From NCBI RefSeq assembly GCF_023101765.2, contig NC_064214.1:7012001-7076000 (forward strand): a DNA stretch of 64,000 nucleotides. Direction: 5' to 3'. This stretch comes from Spodoptera frugiperda. Lineage: Eukaryota; Arthropoda; Insecta; Lepidoptera; Noctuidae. Shown in pieces: positions 1-11,027 of the stretch. The position numbers and the translations under genes were made by a program. How positions within the stretch are numbered: the stretch's first letter is position 1; each line of letters opens with the position of its first letter. A model generated the notes under the pieces. The model made no database searches, was not told the origin of the DNA, and saw only the letters and a program-made list of their open reading frames with translations.

Positions 1-355
1 TTGCTTACCATCAAGTAATACATCTGCTCGCTAGCCGACCTGTCCATATTAAAATTGCCTACCAGCCTTCAGCACAAACACGAATTGTTATAAAGCTATT
101 GAAATGTCAGTAAAGTAATTACAAACATCAATGACAGTAATTATTCCATACAATAGTTGCACGAATATTATATTTTACTACCAGTAGGTATATTGTATAG
201 AATATTATAATTTGTATATTCATATAATATTTAATTCTTCTAATTAAATTAATATCTCGTTTTTTACCTTCCGTTATTAAAATGAGCCAGTAAGCCAGTA
301 TCAAGGCCAATATTATATTTTTTATTTCATTCATACTATGTATGTATACGACCTT

Positions 356-377
356 AAAAAAAAAAAAAAAAAAAAAA
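356..377. repeat. poly(A) tract, 22 bp
   Basis: Uninterrupted run of 22 A. It lies just upstream of the MITE copy beginning near 393 and may be the tail of a decayed retroelement, but no recognisable body precedes it. Confidence 0.9.
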
Positions 378-392
378 TTCTACATGTACACA

Positions 393-636
393 ATAGCGAT
401 AATGATAGGGTATGGAAATTACAAACCTATTTAGTATATAGTATAACGTACGTTACGTACGTTATTTTGTCGTATATGAAAACAATACTTTGATAGAATT
501 GATCAAAGTTTAGGAGTGAGAGCTAACTACGTCACTATTGAGTATAAAACGTACACAAAAGTGACGTCACGCGATATTTCAAATCAATATATCGTCGAAA
601 GTACTTGTTTCTGTAAGAAAATAAAAATACGTAAGT
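393..636 (+). mobile_element. MITE family 1, copy A (non-autonomous DNA transposon)
   Basis: This stretch matches the reverse complement of 17145-17413 over most of its length. Shared blocks include 'CAAAGTTTAGGAG', 'TGACGTCACGCGATATTTC', 'AAATCRATATATC' and 'AGAAAATAAAAA'. The end at about 393 corresponds to the 'TAGGGATGA' terminal repeat of the other copy but is mutated here. A near-perfect palindrome (11-bp arms, one central base) sits at 443-465. No coding capacity. Family assignment beyond 'TIR element' is not possible from the sequence. Confidence 0.7.
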
Positions 637-639
637 AAG

Positions 640-846
640 GTAAACCACCTGCAAAAGTCAAAGTGGGAACCTCAATTTTTTAGTCGGGTATTACCCGACT
701 AAGAACTAAGACCTTCTCGGTGAAAAAAAAAACGCTGAAACTCGCATCAAAATCAGTTCAGCCAAACGTGAGATAATCGCGCACAAACATACATACATAC
801 ATACAGGTCAAACTGAGAACCTCCTTATTTAATTCGGTTAAAAATG
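640..846 (+). mobile_element. RTE-like LINE or SINE 3' tail with (ACAT)n
   Basis: The segment contains 'AAATCAGTTCAGCC', a short CATA tetranucleotide array (about 787-806) and the closing block 'ACTGAGAACCTCCTT...TTCGGTTAAAAA'. I recognise this layout as a widespread lepidopteran non-LTR retroelement 3' end, probably RTE-related. A 10-bp-arm hairpin with one central base lies at 681-701 (TAGTCGGGTA / TACCCGACTA). No reverse transcriptase frame remains, so it is a 5'-truncated fragment. Confidence 0.6.
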
Positions 847-1135
847 CCAGATAGTCAAGTCATGCAGTTTTTCCTGTCCCCAAATGTATTTAAAAGCGTA
901 GTTTGAATCGTACCTCTTAACTGTAGCGCTATTTGAGAGTTTATCTTAATTGTTGAGTGAGCTGCGAACGAACCTAGCGGTAGGCATGTAGGCCGTAGGT
1001 GGTACTTTAATAAACAATCAGAAACATGCTAATGTGGCCTTTCGTAGTCAGCCAGATACTGTTTACATTGAAACTAACTGATGTTTAAAATGTACGTAAA
1101 TTATGAACACGTGTAAACCAATCTCAAGTGTATAT

Positions 1136-1380
1136 TACGGCGAGCAAGAGTAGCTCGCCGCCCGACCAGAACCAGACTCGTGCGTACTGGGCATCGCGTT
1201 TCACGCGTGCTTCAAACAGCCATCAGACCACCACAGATGGGGCCCAGTAGGGCTGCGGACTACCTAGCGGGTTTACCGGGGGTGGTTTTTAGTCAGTAAG
1301 AGACCCTCTCTCTCGCCTCGCTCAAAGCGGGTGAAGTCATTGAATAATTTTCCCTGATTTTCTCCCATTAAAAAAAGAGT
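1136..1380 (+). mobile_element. Noctuid-type SINE, copy 1
   Basis: Shares 'CATC(A/C)GACCACCACAGATG', 'CTAGCGGGTTTACCGGGG', 'GGTGGTTTTTAGTCAGTAAG' and the A-rich 3' end with copies at 29250-29512 and 50231-50350. This copy lacks the 'CTCCGACTCG' block between the last two motifs. The family is a SINE common in noctuid genomes (from general knowledge). It is non-coding. Confidence 0.75.
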
Positions 1381-1617
1381 ATTTTACCTGAATTATGTTA
1401 TTTATGAACTTCTTAGATTCTGACAAGGAAGTAATTAATCAATCATTACTAAGGCACAGTCAAGTCAAGAATAATCTCGTTACTCTTGACACTAAGCCAC
1501 ATTAAAATGCAAGGAAACAGCCACCGTAAAGTCAACGGCTTAACATTTAAAAATGCAAAGCTGTTCAATAATGGCGTTAATAAAATCACTGTTTCATTAC
1601 CAATTACTTGTGGCCGC

Positions 1618-1640
1618 CAGTGGCGCCCCCTGCCGCGCTG
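1618..1640 (-). promoter_or_regulatory. CTCF-like motif, candidate insulator site
   Basis: On the minus strand this reads 'GCGGCAGGGGGCGCCACTGG'. It contains the CTCF core AGGGGGCGC, conserved between vertebrates and insects. It sits inside a 260-bp frame without stops (1449-1712, minus) that has no recognisable product. Motif match only; binding is inferred. Confidence 0.3.
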
Positions 1641-1740
1641 AATAAATTTTAATGCAGATGAACTTAATAAAATGCAGCGCAAACTTGCACCCTGGTCCGA
1701 CCAGGGGTTCATTTTCTTAGTGCTAGTTACATCGTGTACC

Positions 1741-4078
1741 TACAATAATGTCACTGAAGTGGATTTTCATACCAGAAAATAAATAATGTGATATTTGGTA
1801 AGTGAAGTATAAAAAATATAAGGACATAGAATGTGTGATTTGATATGTTTTGGTCGTTAATTTTACACGTGTTTACGACTACACGTGTAGAAATTATGAT
1901 ATTGTAAAAATAAAATAACACAATTTGTATTACGTCCAGTTTTATTTTTGTACAACTAAATGAGACTTCCTCAAAGATGTTTTCCTTTAAGCTTCAGTGT
2001 CAATTATTCAATACGTCATTATATGTACTTACGTAAAACAGAAAATAATTTAGCAAACGACGCCGACGCAAGTAATTATCTTAAAACAATTTAAAAATTC
2101 TTCGAGGATGTGTTCGCTGCGGGTATAAAGGGGAAACCAACGGCGCTTTTAAAATAATGATCTTGGAATATTCAGAGAATAACTCAAAATCCGGAGCTAA
2201 AATCCTTAAAACTAATACGCTTCTGGAGTGACGTAAAGCTTGGCACATCTATATAAGTTGAAGCCGTCGGAACTAAATGCCAGTCCGCTACGTATGACTT
2301 GAGTCTTTGCGGCTTACTCTAAGACATTGAGACATAGACTAACGGCGGCAGACCAGACAGATATACCTACGTTAGAAAATATTATGCCTACATGGCCAAT
2401 AGGAACCAAATACATTCGGTGCGGAATTATATTTCATTCAGGTAATTATGTTGATGCAAAACTGATACTATGTAGTAAATTATGTGCACTGTATTAATAC
2501 AATTATGTGTGAAACATTTAGTTTTCAATAGCTAACAAAAAATACAGCGCGGTAACATTCTACTAGTGTAGGTATTTCGGTACAAAAACCGCGCAGTAAA
2601 AGAAATTATTATTCCGCCGTATATTCGGGTGCTCCAGCAATATTTATCGTCCGAACAGGAAAATATTCATATATTGTTCTTTTGAAATATTGCCTTTACA
2701 AACTTCACTCGTTCTAACATTAATATAGAAAATAACTTTACTATTACTATTTTTATTGTACGGGGAATGCTTTAACGGGCGTCCAATTTATTCGGGAATA
2801 AATTCTCATTCATTGACTTGGTAAATCTGCAATCAATTTTTATTCAACTTGTAACATTCTGGCTTCAGAGAGTTGACTTGATACAAGATTTCGTTTTTTA
2901 ATTGTTCAAATATGGCTGGTATTTTAATGCGGACTATGTCTTGCATGCATTCAAGTTATGCTAGTTTATTCATGGAGACTGTCTGGAATCTTGAATTTGA
3001 GCTTCAAGTAGTTAAGAAATATTTCTTGGATGTCTCGGTATGTCTGTGAAATACCAGGGATGAGTACCTTAATATAATCATTGTTTATCTAGCCCAGGTC
3101 CTTAGTCCAGGCGGCAAGGACTCGTTATTGGAACTTATCCATTTTCACATGAACAGCTCGACCTTTAATAATTAAATTTAGCATGAAATTCTTATTCTGA
3201 TTTAAATAGAATTATAATCTTGTTTGTTTATAAAGCTATGACCACAATAATGATCATGGATTTAACCGAAAGATTATTTTATGTAAAGATTAACAATAAA
3301 ATAAATAAAGCAGCTATTTTAACTAAAGGTATAATATTATATATTTTAACTAAAGGCATAAACATTAATGAGGACGAAAAGATTAAACTGTTCGCCAAAG
3401 TAGAAGTGATCCCGTCTGTGGATTTGAACTCTTTGACCTAAAACTTGATCCACATTAAAGTGTAGGACAGAATTATTTCATTAGCGACACATGCCGCGAA
3501 TGATATTCAGAAAGAGATTTAAGTCTAATAGCGAAACTCTCGCCGAGTTACACGCAGATTACGGATTGTAGGCGTGCGTTGCGGCGGGACATGCATATTC
3601 ATGCGTCGATGTATTACGCGTCGTCGCTGCTCCTCATTAATATTCTGATTAGTTTGGATTGGAGTTGTGATGTATTAATTTGATTGAGTTCAAGACAATC
3701 GAGTCTCGTGCTTGCTATACACCGGGACGTACTTCCTACAGGTGTTTAGGTCTACGTGGCAATATTCAGCCGTGGTCTCTGTTCATAAATTCATTGTTTA
3801 TTTTATACCAACACAGTTCATTTGTAAAATTATGTATTATAAAATATTATCATGTCTTTTACGAGCACATTACATTTATCATAACGTAGGTAATAAAAAT
3901 ATTTCTGAAGATTTATATTATCTAGTAAACACTTTTCAGTTTCACCGCCGAGACTCGTAAACTACATGAAACATATTATATTGATGGTTACGTGCAGATT
4001 TTCATTACGAGATTTTCTTATTTAAGTAACATACTGTGTTTTTATTATAACTTTTGTGAGACATGCTAAACTAATTAC
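1741..4078. other. Gene-free stretch, mostly unique sequence
   Basis: No gene is supported. A TATA-like box (TATATAAG, 2250-2257) has a CRE half-site upstream (GTGACGTAA, ~2228) and CCAGTC 32 bp downstream, but the first ATG afterwards gives only two codons. A short GC-richer patch lies at 3536-3630. A 73-codon AT-rich frame at 3220-3441 has no family features and looks accidental. Confidence 0.5.
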
Positions 4079-4080
4079 TA

Positions 4081-4224
4081 TGTTTTTCAGTTTACTCACA
4101 TAACTGTTTGACCAGGATCTCGACTAGTTTCAAGCCATGCAGAGGCTCATATTCATGAACGGCAGCAGCTTGCTAAACTAGTCAAGTCTTTCATCAAATA
4201 ATAACGTGAGTAAGCCGAAAAACA
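4081..4224. mobile_element. TA-flanked MITE (Tc1/mariner-like), 144 bp
   Basis: The ends are imperfect inverted repeats of about 25 bp. The left end begins TGTTTTTCAGTTTACTCACA and the reverse complement of the right end begins TGTTTTTCGGCTTACTCACG. Both are flanked by TA (4079-4080 and 4225-4226), as expected for a Tc1/mariner-type target duplication. Inside, a second perfect 9-bp inverted pair (GACTAGTTT / AAACTAGTC) lies at 4122-4130 and 4175-4183. The internal 'GAAACTAGTCGAGATCC' block is one I associate with a dispersed lepidopteran repeat. No coding potential. Confidence 0.75.
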
Positions 4225-4226
4225 TA

Positions 4227-5780
4227 ATAATGAATGTAACATACTGATCCCAAAATGATATTTCATTAATCCTTGCTCTGTCGTCATAAAACAGAGACAC
4301 ACCACAAAGGCAACAATTTAATAAACAACGAGCGTCACGTTACATCACCCAAAAAACTTGATTTATTGACAAATATTCCTTCCGAGCAGTTTCCACGGAA
4401 ATGGGAATTTTCCTCAAACGACGCTTCAAGCGAAGAATTTCTTTCAGTGCAATTTCAGTGTGTTTGCACATCGAGAGATTTTCCCACTTTTTGCTAGATA
4501 ATAGCAGTGCAGTTTTAAATTAAGTTTCTGGATTATAAGGCTTGCATGGGACTGTATAATTTTGTGTTACGTTCTTTACCGAAAATAAATGAGGTGGTTT
4601 TAATGTTCCCGTTTGTTTCAGATAAAAGGGTTTAAGTAGGTATGTCTCAGGTGCAACTCTCAAGACTTATTTTTTATTGTCATTAAATTAATTAATCAAA
4701 TATTTTAAACTTGATGTTTCTCCATAAAATAAATGCGGTTTGGGTTTTCTTTTAAACCCAATAAGTAGTGACAGTGAAATATTCCTTCTTTGTGCTAATT
4801 CGAACTTAGAAGAAAGACCAGAGTAAGTATTGATGTTATTTTGAGGTGAAAGCAAGCAATTACTGCCCATACAATTGATGAACACTTGACAACATAAAAT
4901 AACATTACAGAAAGCGCTTATCTAAAAAAGGCCACACACAGGAGGCTATCGCAGAAGGTCATACGCGCTGAATACAATGCCGGGACATAATTAACTTAAT
5001 GAAGACCAGACCTGGTGAAGAGCTGCCGAACAAAGGGCCGGGACAAAGATGATTCCCTAACAATTTATGCGGATAATAGCAAGAGGTTGTTGGCCATTTG
5101 TGAGCGGAGAACACAACGCCATTGTGTTCCAACGGTTTTTTGTTAAGGGCCGGATTAATTGTCGGGAGGGCCTTGGGATGTATGTTGAATGTAGAATTTC
5201 GGATGAAAGGACCAATGCTTGATTGTGTAGTGATTTGATATGGGATGGAGGGTGAATTTGCAAGTTTGCTTTAGACGTGTATTCATGTGGAGTTTTGAAT
5301 TTTCCGGTTTGTGTACTGGAAATTATGGAATAGTTTCGCCGGATTCAGGCTCCTTGGATCCTTGTTTGGACTAACTAGGCCACGAGGGCTTCGCTCTAAA
5401 TCACACGCAAAACTTTATGCGAAAGTCGCGACGTTATTAAAAATAGTTTGTACATAAAGTTATATTTACCATTGTGCCTACAGTAAACAAATTAAGAAGC
5501 TCTATATTTTAATGTGGACATTAATTGTGAAATTTCAGTAACCAAATAAACTTTTATCATCCGCTAAATCAATTCCATTGATAAAATATCACTCAACATT
5601 TCAATTAACCCTTTTTTAAAACATAAAATACTTACAATCGAAAATTAAAATCAAATTCATTTATCCATTCTAAAGTCATTAGACGTATTCTCCAAAATCC
5701 ACTTAATCAGCATTTTGAACTCACTATCAAGTGTAATAGGAATGAGTTTGCGCTGACGCCGACAATGGGCGCGAGGTTGG
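4227..5780. other. Gene-free stretch
   Basis: No gene supported. Short frames (74 codons at 4273-4497; 65-68 codons on minus at 4688-4885 and 5057-5263) have no recognisable domain. A moderately GC-rich patch lies at about 4920-5260. Confidence 0.5.
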
Positions 5781-5782
5781 CA

Positions 5783-5860
5783 GTGCATCGTCTACACTCC
5801 ATCAATCAATCATGTCTGACTGCTATCTATGACGAGCAGCGCGCAGCTATACCTACCTAC
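5783..5860. repeat. Module M, copy 1 of 3
   Basis: Shares with copies 2 and 3 the order: (A/G)TGCATYG, then CATCAATCAAT, then CTATCTATGACGA, then CAGC. This is the most diverged copy in its middle part. The reverse strand of the central motif reads TGATTGATTGATGG, matching the Exd/Pbx-Hox bipartite consensus TGATTNAT. Function is inferred only. Confidence 0.55.
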
Positions 5861-6372
5861 GTATGTATTATATTATGCTGAGTTCGCAAACATTTCGGAG
5901 AAATGCTTTGAACGCAAGAATAAGATAAAAATATCATTTTTTGCTGAAACATAAATAAATTTCACTTAACACAACGGTTTAGTGGACACACCTTAGTTAT
6001 AAGACTTATAAGCTAAATTCTAATAAGCATTTGACTCGCTCGTTTATTAACTTTAATTTATTTATGAAACATTTTTTTCTTTTATTAAAACTGTGATTAT
6101 AATAATGTCATTACTTTCATAACTAGTGTTTCACGCATTATATTTTCTTTCTCAAAATAAAATTTAGATATTTTATACATCATTATCTACAAAATTTCAT
6201 TATCTTCGTAATTACGTACTTTTAAAACAAACATGTATTAGAATAAAGACTGAAATTCTGTTTTACTTTAAAAGTCACACAACCCAGTGTTCCATCTTAC
6301 AATATAATCTAGAAAAAATCCACTAGCCTTATAATATACCTAGGTAAAATTTGGCCACAATGCGTGATCACC

Positions 6373-6385
6373 CACACACACACAC
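6373..6385. repeat. (CA)n microsatellite, short
   Basis: Short CA run interrupted by an extra C on each side. Confidence 0.8.
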
Positions 6386-6440
6386 CCACAATGTGTAGAT
6401 AAGACTTGCTTATAATGTGAAGGAAAAAGCCAGAGACTAC

Positions 6441-6533
6441 AATGCATTGTCCATTATAGCCATCAATCAATGACGACCTCTGTCGGCTCTATCTGTGACG
6501 ACCAGCTTGCTATAAACTGGCCGACGTTTAATG
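6441..6533. repeat. Module M, copy 2 of 3
   Basis: Reads AATGCATTGTCCATTATAGC, then CATCAATCAATGACGACC, CTATCTGTGACGACCAGC and TTGCTATAAACTGGCCGACG. It aligns to copy 1 upstream and copy 3 downstream with the same order of blocks. It carries the same Exd/Hox-like TGATTGATG on the reverse strand. Confidence 0.6.
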
Positions 6534-7083
6534 GCCTACAACACTACCTATATTCATGTTTTTCCTTTTAAAACGTCACTTATACTTATGTTCGAAGCAA
6601 ATTCTATTTCATTTCCTAAATGAAATTTGGTTTTAAGTGAAGTGTCGACACTTTTAACTATTAAATCTATGTCTAATTTTAACATACGAGCACCTAGCTT
6701 CACTGATGGACAGACTGACAGACTATTATTTAATTCTTTATTTGTTGATGTTTCTAAAGTACTTATTTATGGTTTAATTAGAATACATACTGGAATGGAA
6801 TACTTTGACATAATTATTTTGTCTATCAAATAGTGAAGCTACACCCACGTAGGTAATCAATGATCGAAATCACTAGTTTTCTATAAAACATCTAATTATA
6901 ACGGCTTATTTTAATGTCAAACACAGTTGTTTATAATACTTAAAACCTAATTACTAAGAATTTACGTATCAATATCGAATGTGGAACAAGATAGTGAACA
7001 ATATAATATTATAATCAGTAGTCTTATTATAATTCGGATCGTTACGTAAAATGGAGCTAAATGAAAATATGGGAGTAATATAA

Positions 7084-7166
7084 TGTATCGGCCATTACAG
7101 TCATCAATCACGGCATTGTCTGGCCATCCATAACAACCACGTTGTAAGTAGTCAGGAAGTTTATAA
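7084..7166. repeat. Module M, copy 3 of 3
   Basis: Reads AATGTATCGGCCATTACAGT, then CATCAATCACGGCATTGTC, CATCCATAACAACCACGTTG and TAAGTAGTCAGGAAG. About 643 bp downstream of copy 2. The TGATTGATG core is retained; the GACGACCAGC block has become AACAACCACG. Confidence 0.55.
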
Positions 7167-8823
7167 GGTCTTCAGTATTTAATTTCAATACTTATATTAT
7201 AAGGAAAATCGCCTTATCATCGTTACACTTGTAAGGCTTTGAGCTTTATGTGGAAGGAAAAATATTATATGTTCCCCAGTTTTAGCATAATGTATCTACG
7301 CTCTTGTTTTCCTGAAAGCATACTACAATATATTTTTAGTTTGTATATTTTCAGATAGTACTTAGGTCTCTTTCATCAAGCTAGGTTTAAATCCAAAGCA
7401 CAACAGTTTTAACTTCAGGAAAAATTCTAAAACTGGACAACGGTCTTTGTCTTTTTTTAGCTGAGCGTTTGTTCCATAAAGGAAAACGATCGATATTCTA
7501 AAATTACTTAATCGAATTAAAACTTAACGTTTTCGTGTTCGCGTTTCAAACATTAATTCTGTTCTCATTTCACACAAAACAAAAATGTCAAAAAATAGAA
7601 TACGAGACTTTGGCAGTCAAATTATTAAGTTTTAAAAGAGGCCTGAGGATAGGCACGTTATCATAAACAAAAGAGTTCTTAACCGTAGTTAATTTTTTGG
7701 GCTCGTCTGGTCGTGATGTAGTGATGTGTGGCCCTTTGTTTGCGCCGTAATGTACGAGAGCGTTTTATTCTCACAAAGACTACAGAAAAGTGAGTTTCAA
7801 TCTTCAAAATGCCTATTTTTGCTCGCACCCACATTACAGTAGTATAATACGTTTAACATAGCTAAAGCTACCGTGGATTCGATTAAAAACAGTGAAGGCA
7901 ACCGATTTTATAAAAATATTTTTCTTGCGAAAATTCTAAACACGTGTCAGGCTATGTGAAAAAATATCGACAACATTTTTGCCGAATACCTGGCAAAGTT
8001 TCGACAGGCGCTAAACAATGCACGTTGCTTTTTTATCGATAATCAATCTGTCGACATTTTCGCATCACTGAGCAGAGTTATTCTGTTACAAGTTCCGTAC
8101 TACGAATTTTGGCAAAAGAAAGAAGCGGTATTTTTCCTTGATATAATTAAGGGCTCTCTTAGCCTTTTTATTAAAGAAAGTAACAAGCATTAATTTGTAA
8201 TTAGGGGTGAGGTCGATAGGGTTGGATACTCGCTAGTGGGCAACGACCTGATAGGATTGAGGTTGAACACTGTTTCGCTTTAACCCCTTTCTGGGTAGGC
8301 AGATGTAGTTTATCGCGAGCTTTGGGATGAATGTTCGGGTCATGATTTAGACTAAACGGATCCTAACTCTGGGTTGGGGAAAATGATACGACGTCCCTTA
8401 TTTCCCTTTCCCAGCTCAGAGCCCGTAATTGTCATACATCTGCATGAATGATTGGTATTCTTACGACTATAATATTGTGTTTAGTGAATGTGTTACTGGG
8501 TCACGTCGTATTTATATTGGAGTGAAACAAAAAGGTGGGTATAAAACTATTATATTCATCCATTGTACAAAGTTCCCCAAAGACTGTTTAAATAAAGGTC
8601 TGAGAAGTTATAATACCTTTTATTTTAGAAATAGAATCTAAATTTCAAGTTGGAAGACACCCTAAATCGTTTAAATGTGAAAGCTAAGGCGTAAAAACAG
8701 ATAACAACTTCAGCAAAAAAGTATCCGCAAAAGCACTAAACAGATAAAAAAGAAAGTCCAGGGTGAAATTATCGCGAGATCTTTAAATCATCGCAGTCTT
8801 GAGCCTTCATACCTACAGCCTGA
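7167..8823. other. Gene-free stretch
   Basis: No gene supported. AT-rich to about 8200, then a GC-richer segment at 8200-8430 with no identifiable repeat. A 70-codon frame at 8429-8641 has no recognisable features. Confidence 0.5.
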
Positions 8824-8863
8824 GTATTACCGAGACCTCTCGCTCCTTTCCTCTCAGTAATAC
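8824..8863. repeat. Inverted repeat / hairpin
   Basis: Arms GTATTACCGAGA (8824-8835) and TCTCAGTAATAC (8852-8863) pair at 11 of 12 positions around a pyrimidine-rich 16-base loop. Could be a structured element or a decayed MITE end; no flanking duplication is evident. Confidence 0.55.
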
Positions 8864-9148
8864 CCTAAACACCGCAAAAACAAAAATATCCAAACACACA
8901 AAGAAAAGAAAGCATTAAACGCATTTGCCTATTCCTACATCAAATGTATTTATTTTATATAAACTCAAAATTAAGAGCTATTTTCGTCAATAGATTTATC
9001 TTGTTTCAGGAGCTCATCTTTAAATTGTATACTTTGACCGTTACTGGAAAAAAAATATCTGATTTTCATCACTCAGACTTGTTTTGCAATCCAATGCTGA
9101 TAATGCACCGTCAACAAAAATTTTGCTTTAAAAAAGCCCGCAATCGAA

Positions 9149-9508
9149 ATGAAGAACTCCGCGATTCTCGTTGACTGGTGTACTGGAGCTGTCGCAGTAG
9201 GAGCCGGCGTCCTTAAAGGCAGCGCAGATAAACATCTAAGAAAGGTCGCTTTCGAGAAATTTCTTTTCCCATTCCGGGACCTTTTTTGTGAATAGACCAG
9301 ATTCTTTCATTTCGTCGGCGTTCTGCTGTAGATAATATTGATAAAGGCACGATTGAAAGTTTCGGGTCACTATGACGCCACTTACGTAACGGTTTACAGA
9401 ATGTCCCGCACTTAGAGCGGACGTGTGCCGGCGCGCGCCGATACATTTGTGGCCGCGCTCTGATTGTACGAGCCCGCGACGCTCTGGATTTATTCCCGAA
9501 ACATTCAT
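9149..9508. other. GC-richer, coding-like island (strand unresolved)
   Basis: On plus, an ATG frame of 48 codons (9149-9295) gives a peptide starting MKNSAILVDWCTGAVAVGAG, with a small hydrophobic stretch near residues 11-22, ending FRDLFCE-stop. On minus, a 90-codon ATG frame (9236-9508) covers the same DNA and ends KKFLESDLS-stop. That minus frame contains a GTAAGT donor-like site (after CGTTAC) and an acceptor-like 'TATTATCTACAG'. I recognise neither peptide. The two strands cannot both be equally coding, so this is listed as an island, not a gene. It may instead be a conserved non-coding element. Confidence 0.2.
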
Positions 9509-9861
9509 GTGCTCTCAGTAGGTATTTTCATCGTGGATTTTTCGCATAGAGATTAAAAAAGCTACAGTGAGGACATAAGCCAAAACGAATGTTCTTTTAA
9601 TACGGGTTTAAAAAGGTTTTAAGGAATTTAAGCAAACAGTCTATGACACAAAGTAGTCACCAGTAAAAGGTCTTTTTCTTTCTCAAATCCGTTCTTTACA
9701 CAGTCGTACCTACAATAGGCTTAGTTTAAATAGCAAAATCTTAGTGTCTCTCAGAATTATTTCAAAAGCCTAACTAAAGTAACTTTATCAAATAATTTCG
9801 TATCATCAACAGGTGTGGCCAGATTCTCAAAGATCGCTTGTCTGCGAGTGTTGCCGGCGCA

Positions 9862-9965
9862 GCAATATGAAGCTACAGGGGGCGGCAGCCTGCTGACTTT
9901 ATTTTAGAACACCCGGTGTACGTAACGACGCCGCACTGACAGCGCTGGGCTATCAAAACTATTGA
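9862..9965 (+). repeat. Duplicated element D, copy 1
   Basis: Aligns to 10922-11027 in the same orientation through GCAATATGAAGC, CTGACTTTATTT, CCCGGTG, AACGACG and CTATTGA, with small gaps. It also contains 'CAGGGGGCGGCAGCCTGC', which copy 2 lacks. A related GGGGGCGGCAGCCT occurs at about 17500. Confidence 0.65.
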
Positions 9966-10380
9966 ACATTCTGAAACTTACATAAAGTAATACTAGTACT
10001 AGACCTTGAACACCCTGCGTCGACAGGGAAGCAAACTTTTTACAATAAATTTACATATTACATACCTGCACAATTACACCCGCAACGCCTCAATTTCTCG
10101 ATAAGTTTCACACAATACTACACACCTGTTCTCATTGTGTAAACCTCCATTTTTCAGCAAGTTTAACGTAGCTAGTTGTAGACCGGGCGCACGTAAATCC
10201 AGCCTTGACTACCAATAAGAATTTGCATTTAAAGAACTCCACTTTATCAGGCTAGTTATTGGAATTTCCAAAATTAGATGTTTAAAAAAGTGAAAATGTA
10301 ATAGCTCACTGTCAAAAATAGAACTTTGAGAATAAAATCTGTAAATATCTAAACATCTACTTATAATATACCTACTCAAA

Positions 10381-10633
10381 TATAAATAAAATTGGAGTGT
10401 CTGGTTGTTAAATTGAAATAACTGTTTTTTTCTGCATCCATATGAATATACGATACATATACCAAAATAATATTTTCTCTATTCTCTAAAATTACTGGAG
10501 CGAATTGGAAGTGACTTTTATTAGCAGGTAGTTGAATGTACTTAGGTTACTTTTATATCATAAAAAATATTATAAAATTAAAATTCTGTCAAATTTCATT
10601 ATTCTGCGAACGAAGCCACGGGCAACAGCTAGT
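10381..10633 (+). mobile_element. CTAG-ended dispersed repeat, longer copy
   Basis: Begins near 'ATAAATAAAATTGGAGTGTC' and ends 'CGAAGCCACGGGCAACAGCTAGT'-like at 10633. I recognise this as a dispersed lepidopteran element. The terminal CTAG is compatible with a non-autonomous Helitron end (Helitrons end CTRR), but no 5' TC end or subterminal hairpin is clear. The same tail recurs at 12639. Internal sequence is AT-rich and non-coding. Confidence 0.55.
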
Positions 10634-10921
10634 AAATAATATACTTACAAAATTATTTTTATAGACAGTCAATGGCCCTTGATGGAAAAAAGAATCATAA
10701 CTTTGTAGACTGTGTTTATCAGTAAAACGATGATAAGTAAAAATAGAATCGTGATTAAAAAGCGAACCCTTTCTGGCCGCCGCGCGCCGCACTTATCCTA
10801 ACCTAAAACATCGGCGGCCGCCATTTTGACGCGTTGTTTTTCATCCAGAACATTGATGAAAGTATTTTTTGTTTCATACGAATAAGTTTGTGGTTGAATG
10901 TGATGGAAAGGTTAAGTTGCT

Positions 10922-11027
10922 GGCAATATGAAGCAACAGAATGTAGACTGTTCTCTGACTTTATTTACTAGCGCCCGGTGCGCCTAACGACGTCTGTCTG
11001 CCAGGGCTGCCAGGAGACACACTATTG
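10922..11027 (+). repeat. Duplicated element D, copy 2
   Basis: Second copy of the element at 9862-9965, about 1.06 kb downstream in the same orientation. Shared blocks are GCAATATGAAGC(A/T)ACAG, CTGACTTTATTT, CCCGGTG, AACGACG and CTATTGA. The 'CCCGGTGCGCCTAACGACG' block lies here. Confidence 0.65.

Noticed and set aside
2250..2284. TATA-Inr promoter at 2.25 kb
   Set aside because: Spacing is good but no coding or repeat-independent transcript unit follows; kept only as a remark.
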